NCBI GenBank assembly: GCA_003577005.1 | Contig: QEUW01000366.1 | Span: 1 to 16,352, forward strand | Origin: Chloroflexota bacterium | Lineage (GTDB): Bacteria; Chloroflexota; Anaerolineae; Caldilineales; Caldilineaceae | Direction: 5' to 3' | DNA: 16,352 bases | In this document: positions 14,248-16,352 of the stretch, one piece after another | Layout: the number at the start of each line of letters is the position of its first letter | How positions within the stretch are numbered: position 1 is the first letter of the stretch | The notes under the pieces: generated by a model | The model's database searches: none | Seen by the model: only the letters and a program-made list of their open reading frames with translations | Told to the model about the DNA's origin: nothing | Translations under genes and position numbers: made by a program

Positions 14248-14780
14248 TTATGCTCCGAAGTCCGTGTCCATCAGGCGGATATGGGGCGACGCATAGGGGA
14301 CATAGACTGCGCCCAAGTTGGCGAAGCATTGAGCGAAGCGGTTGATGTTGGGGCCAAGATAGGTGACAACCGATCCTTTGGTGACTCCTCTCGCTTTCTT
14401 ACCGGACGGCAAATAGTAGTTGGTGCGTGGTCGCAAAAGGCATATCGGGAAAATGGTAAGGGGCGCAAACCATGTCTCGGATGTGCTGGCGAAGGTAATG
14501 CAGCAGGCTTGCTCGATGTCTCCCGTTTGGTAGTGGTGGATCAGCTGAAGGGGTGGTTCATCCAAACGGACCTGGCGCGCCAGTCGTAGCGTAGGGCGTT
14601 GTCTGCTTTGGTGTAGATGCGGGCGGCCTGCACAACCTGGTTGGCGATGGCGCTGGATGCCGGGTCGAGGTCGATGCCGCCCATTGTGGCGCGCGCTGCC
14701 TCGATGATCTCGCGTGGGGTATACCAATCTGTGGTTCCCGATGTCTGGTTGATAAGCTGGGCGTTGTTTCTGTGGGTCAT
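14248..14780 (-). pseudogene. Phage DNA N-6-adenine methyltransferase (PF05869-like), internal out-of-frame deletion
   Basis: The front frame starts MTHRNNAQLINQTSGTTDWY with TPREIIEAARATMGGIDLDP (21-40; the DLDPAS motif), then WRARSVWMNHPFS and a stop. The family motif is NPPF/NPPY; here it is N75-H-P-F. The continuation lies one frame over: LIHHYQTGDIEQACCITFAS, ETWFAPL, the KARGVTKGSVVTYLGP region, and LMDTDFGA to the TAA 14250-14248. Between HPFS and LIHHYQ members normally have about 10-20 more residues, so a short deletion, out of frame, near 14541-14560 is the simplest explanation. The ATG overlaps the protease stop (ATGA). Such enzymes protect phage DNA; this copy should be inactive. 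Confidence 0.82.
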
Positions 14781-15632
14781 CGGGTAGGCTCTCCGTAGAT
14801 GATGGGGAGATAGATTGGCGCATAGTGGTCGGGTTCAATCTCCAAACAGATGCCGGGTTCAATTTCGACTGTATGGGACGGGCACGGGTCGGGCTGGTCG
14901 ACCGGTTGCCTGCTGCGACTTTGGGCGACGATGGCTTCTTCGATTTGTTGGCGATAGTGGGCGATGGCGACGTAATAGCTGGTCGTGTCTGAGACTGAGC
15001 TACTGGCTCCGGCCAGGGTGTTGTATTGGGCAACGGCTGGGCCGCCGCTGTCTCCGCCGCCGATCTGTGCGCCGCCCTGGGTGGCAAATTCGAGCGGGTA
15101 CAGTTGGCTGACGTGTGTTTGCCCTAGTTGCAGGATGGGATTGCGTGGCGCGCCGGCTTGCTTTCCCCACCCCAAGATTGTTATAGGGTCTCCGAGGATC
15201 AGTGCGCCGGCGTCGAGCGGGATAAAGTCGATAGCCTCGGTGCGTGTGAGCGTTTCGGCCAGGCGGATCAGAGCGATGTCGTGGTAGCAGCAGTGGCCGA
15301 ACTGGTAGCCAAAGGTGATGATCTCGGTAACGGTGATCCATCGCTCGTTGTCGTCTTGCTGCGAGGTGTTGTATTCGCCCACCTTGATCTTGGTGCGTTG
15401 TGCAACGCCGGCCAGCGTGGAGGTGATGGGTAACCCATTGATCTATGGGTCAAAGCAGTGGGCGGCGCTGAGCGCCCATTGGGGGTCGATCAGAGCTGCG
15501 CCGCCCACTGAGCCGTTGACTGCCAGGCGGGCCATATAGGGCGTGCGAGGGGCGTCCTGCCCGTCTACGATGGCGAACGCTGCTGAGCGCAAAGAGCGCG
15601 CCGAAGATCAGCGGGGTTAGAATGCGTTTCAT
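14777..15632 (-). pseudogene. Secreted trypsin-like serine protease with frameshift and premature amber stop
   Basis: The ATG at 15632 starts a signal peptide (MKRILTPLIFGALFALSS). The mature part continues in another frame: AFAIVDGQDAPRTPYMARL, then IDPQWALSAAHCFDP (catalytic His codon 15460-15458), a TAG at 15445-15443, then in the same frame INGLPITSTLAG and VGEYNTSQQ, HDIALIRL (catalytic Asp) and GGGDSGGP (catalytic Ser). All three catalytic residues are kept. Two lesions are needed: a shift near 15580-15586 and the stop. The C-terminus YAPIYLPIIYGEPTR resembles the tails seen on many Chloroflexota secreted proteins. It sits between a parA stub and a phage methylase, odd for a chromosomal protease. 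An internal GTG at 15382 could only start a piece without His. Confidence 0.83.
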
Positions 15633-15649
15633 GTTGTTGGTTCTTGGGT

Positions 15650-15704
15650 GAGTGGTCTTGAGCACTCCGCCCTTCGAGTTGGCACATGCGATTACGTGGG
15701 TCAT
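15650..15704 (-). pseudogene. parA: ParA-type partition ATPase stub, cut after Walker A
   Basis: After the ribosome site AAAGGA, the ATG at 15704 begins MTHVIACANSKGGVLKTT. This is the first strand and deviant Walker A motif of ParA/Soj ATPases (usually KGGVGKTT; here Leu replaces the second Gly of GxGK). After these ~18 codons the frame runs on as HPRTNN straight into the protease signal peptide at 15632. ParA proteins are 200-300 residues, so almost all is deleted. The ATGA overlap with the gene upstream shows the start is the original one. It points to a plasmid or plasmid-prophage origin for the block. Confidence 0.72.
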
Positions 15705-16140
15705 GAGTTGGTTCCTTTGTCGGTCAGCGAGCGTTGGCCGACGCGTCGGCCACTGGCGTCGAGCAGATAGGCGGTCTGGTGTGGGACGCGCTGGATCGCT
15801 TCGGGTTGTAGTGAGTAGGTCATGGGCGGGTTGCAGGGTCCGCCGGTGATCTTGCCGATGCGGTCGGTTGCGTTGGCAGCGTAGGCTGTGATCTCCAACC
15901 CGGCGTCGATGGCTTGTTTGTAGGCGGTGTGTGACCCGGTGACGAGGGCGGTTTCGATGGTGATCTCCAACCCTGCGGCCCAGGCCATAGCGAGCCAGAG
16001 CAAGGGGATGGGCGACAGGGGGCATTGTCCCGGATGCGGCGATCCTGGTCGGTGATAAGGTCATCGAGGTGTCTGGCGACGGCTGTGGTATCGATGATGT
16101 CGGGGTCTAGCAGATGAGTGATGCTTTCTTGTGTGTTCAT
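15701..16140 (-). pseudogene. Unknown small protein, frameshifted in a C run
   Basis: The ATG at 16140 (GGAAG about 9 nt upstream) gives MNTQESITHLLDPDIIDTTA, then VARHLDDLITDQDRRIRDNA. The frame then degenerates. One frame over, from about 16020, the text continues LSPIPLLWLAMAWAAGLEIT, IETALVTGSHTAYKQAIDAG, LEITAYAANATDRIGKI and so on to RSLTDKGTNS and TGA 15703-15701. Adding one C to the CCCCC run at about 16016-16022 joins the two into a 146-residue protein. GLEITIETALVTGSHTAYKQ followed by AGLEITAYA suggests a structured domain. The stop overlaps the parA start (ATGA), so the product was probably made together with the partition protein. I do not recognise the family. Confidence 0.58.
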
Positions 16141-16199
16141 GTGATTGGTCTTCCGTGTAGATAGCTCAAACAAAATGGCGGGTGCCGGTTGGGCGTGTT

Positions 16200-16352
16200 T
16201 CAACGAAGATCGAAGGTTGTGTACACGCCGACTTGTACATAGCGTTTGGTGCGGATGCACCATGCCATAAGCGAGCGTTGACGCAGGATGGCGGGTAGAC
16301 CATCTTGCCCTCTGCGTCTGATTTCTCGTTGTTGCTCTCCGGGCCACTCTAG
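16200..16352 (-). CDS. C-terminal end of an unknown protein, cut by window edge
   Basis: Fifty codons in one minus-strand frame run from the right edge to TGA 16202-16200: EWPGEQQREIRRRGQDGLPA, ILRQRSLMAWCIRTKRYVQV, GVYTTFDLR. It is basic and reads like a real protein end, and is the first visible gene of the damaged operon. Fifty-nine bp separate it from the next ATG. No family recognised; a nucleic-acid-binding role would fit the charge, as a guess only. Confidence 0.5.
   Translation of the reverse strand, partial: LEWPGEQQREIRRRGQDGLPAILRQRSLMAWCIRTKRYVQVGVYTTFDLR

Noticed and set aside
15428..15450. ACCCAT-TGATCT-ATGGGT inverted repeat around the protease amber codon as recoding signal
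   Set aside because: Six-bp arms are too short to distinguish from chance; no recoding element of known type.
15450..16064. 204-codon minus-strand ORF joining the parA stub and the protease leader
   Set aside because: Its first two thirds are an Arg/His-rich shadow of the true frames; only the parA stub and the signal peptide parts are meaningful, with their own starts.
1..16352. CRISPR array, tRNA or rRNA gene
   Set aside because: No regularly spaced repeats with spacers, no cloverleaf with a TTC-loop motif, and no rRNA-like conserved blocks were seen on reading either strand.

Overview
This window most resembles a chromosome segment of a Chloroflexota bacterium (Anaerolineae/Caldilineae-like). 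That is an inference from four things: a MalT-type LuxR regulator opening with ATKLYIPPLRPKLVPRP, a DUF4386/DUF2938 membrane-gene set, moderately high GC with GC-rich third codon positions, and a secreted protease ending in a YLPII-type tail. No rRNA, tRNA or CRISPR array was seen.

Left block (1-3128, minus strand): a decayed type I restriction-modification locus. hsdM has lost its catalytic N-terminus. hsdS is split by an out-of-frame deletion at its centre. No hsdR is visible. A REP-associated (Y1/RAYT-type) transposase lies just downstream of hsdS and runs off the left edge. The tail of hsdM reads through a GTGC-NNN-GCAC repeat whose units recur in a 116-bp inverted repeat behind the LuxR gene.

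Middle block (3463-12425, plus strand): a 951-residue LuxR/MalT-type ATPase regulator is followed by a run of small and membrane proteins. In order these are a conserved cytosolic small protein, a six-helix membrane protein, a frameshifted DUF2938 protein, a four-helix membrane protein, a DUF4386 protein, a membrane-anchored beta-lactamase-fold hydrolase translationally coupled to a small membrane protein, and a zinc-free MDR oxidoreductase. Two near-identical operator arrays built from ATCACCA half-sites precede the first two of these genes and suggest shared control. Large inverted repeats separate the subclusters.

Right block (12464-16352, minus strand): a compact phage- or plasmid-like operon in which most genes are damaged. 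From its upstream (right) end it holds the 3' part of an unknown gene, an unknown gene frameshifted in a C run, a parA stub cut after its Walker A motif, a trypsin-like protease gene with a frameshift and an amber stop, a phage N6-adenine methyltransferase with an out-of-frame deletion, a frameshifted Dam-like methylase, a possible overlapping small ORF, a four-cysteine protein, an intact UPF0175 antitoxin and the first ~13 codons of its PIN toxin. ATGA and other short overlaps show that the genes were once co-translated.

The best leads are the paired operator arrays with the membrane-gene island, a heptamer tandem repeat just before the LuxR DNA-binding domain, GC palindromes inserted in coding sequence, and the concentration of independent lesions in the right block. 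None of these is proven to be a new system.
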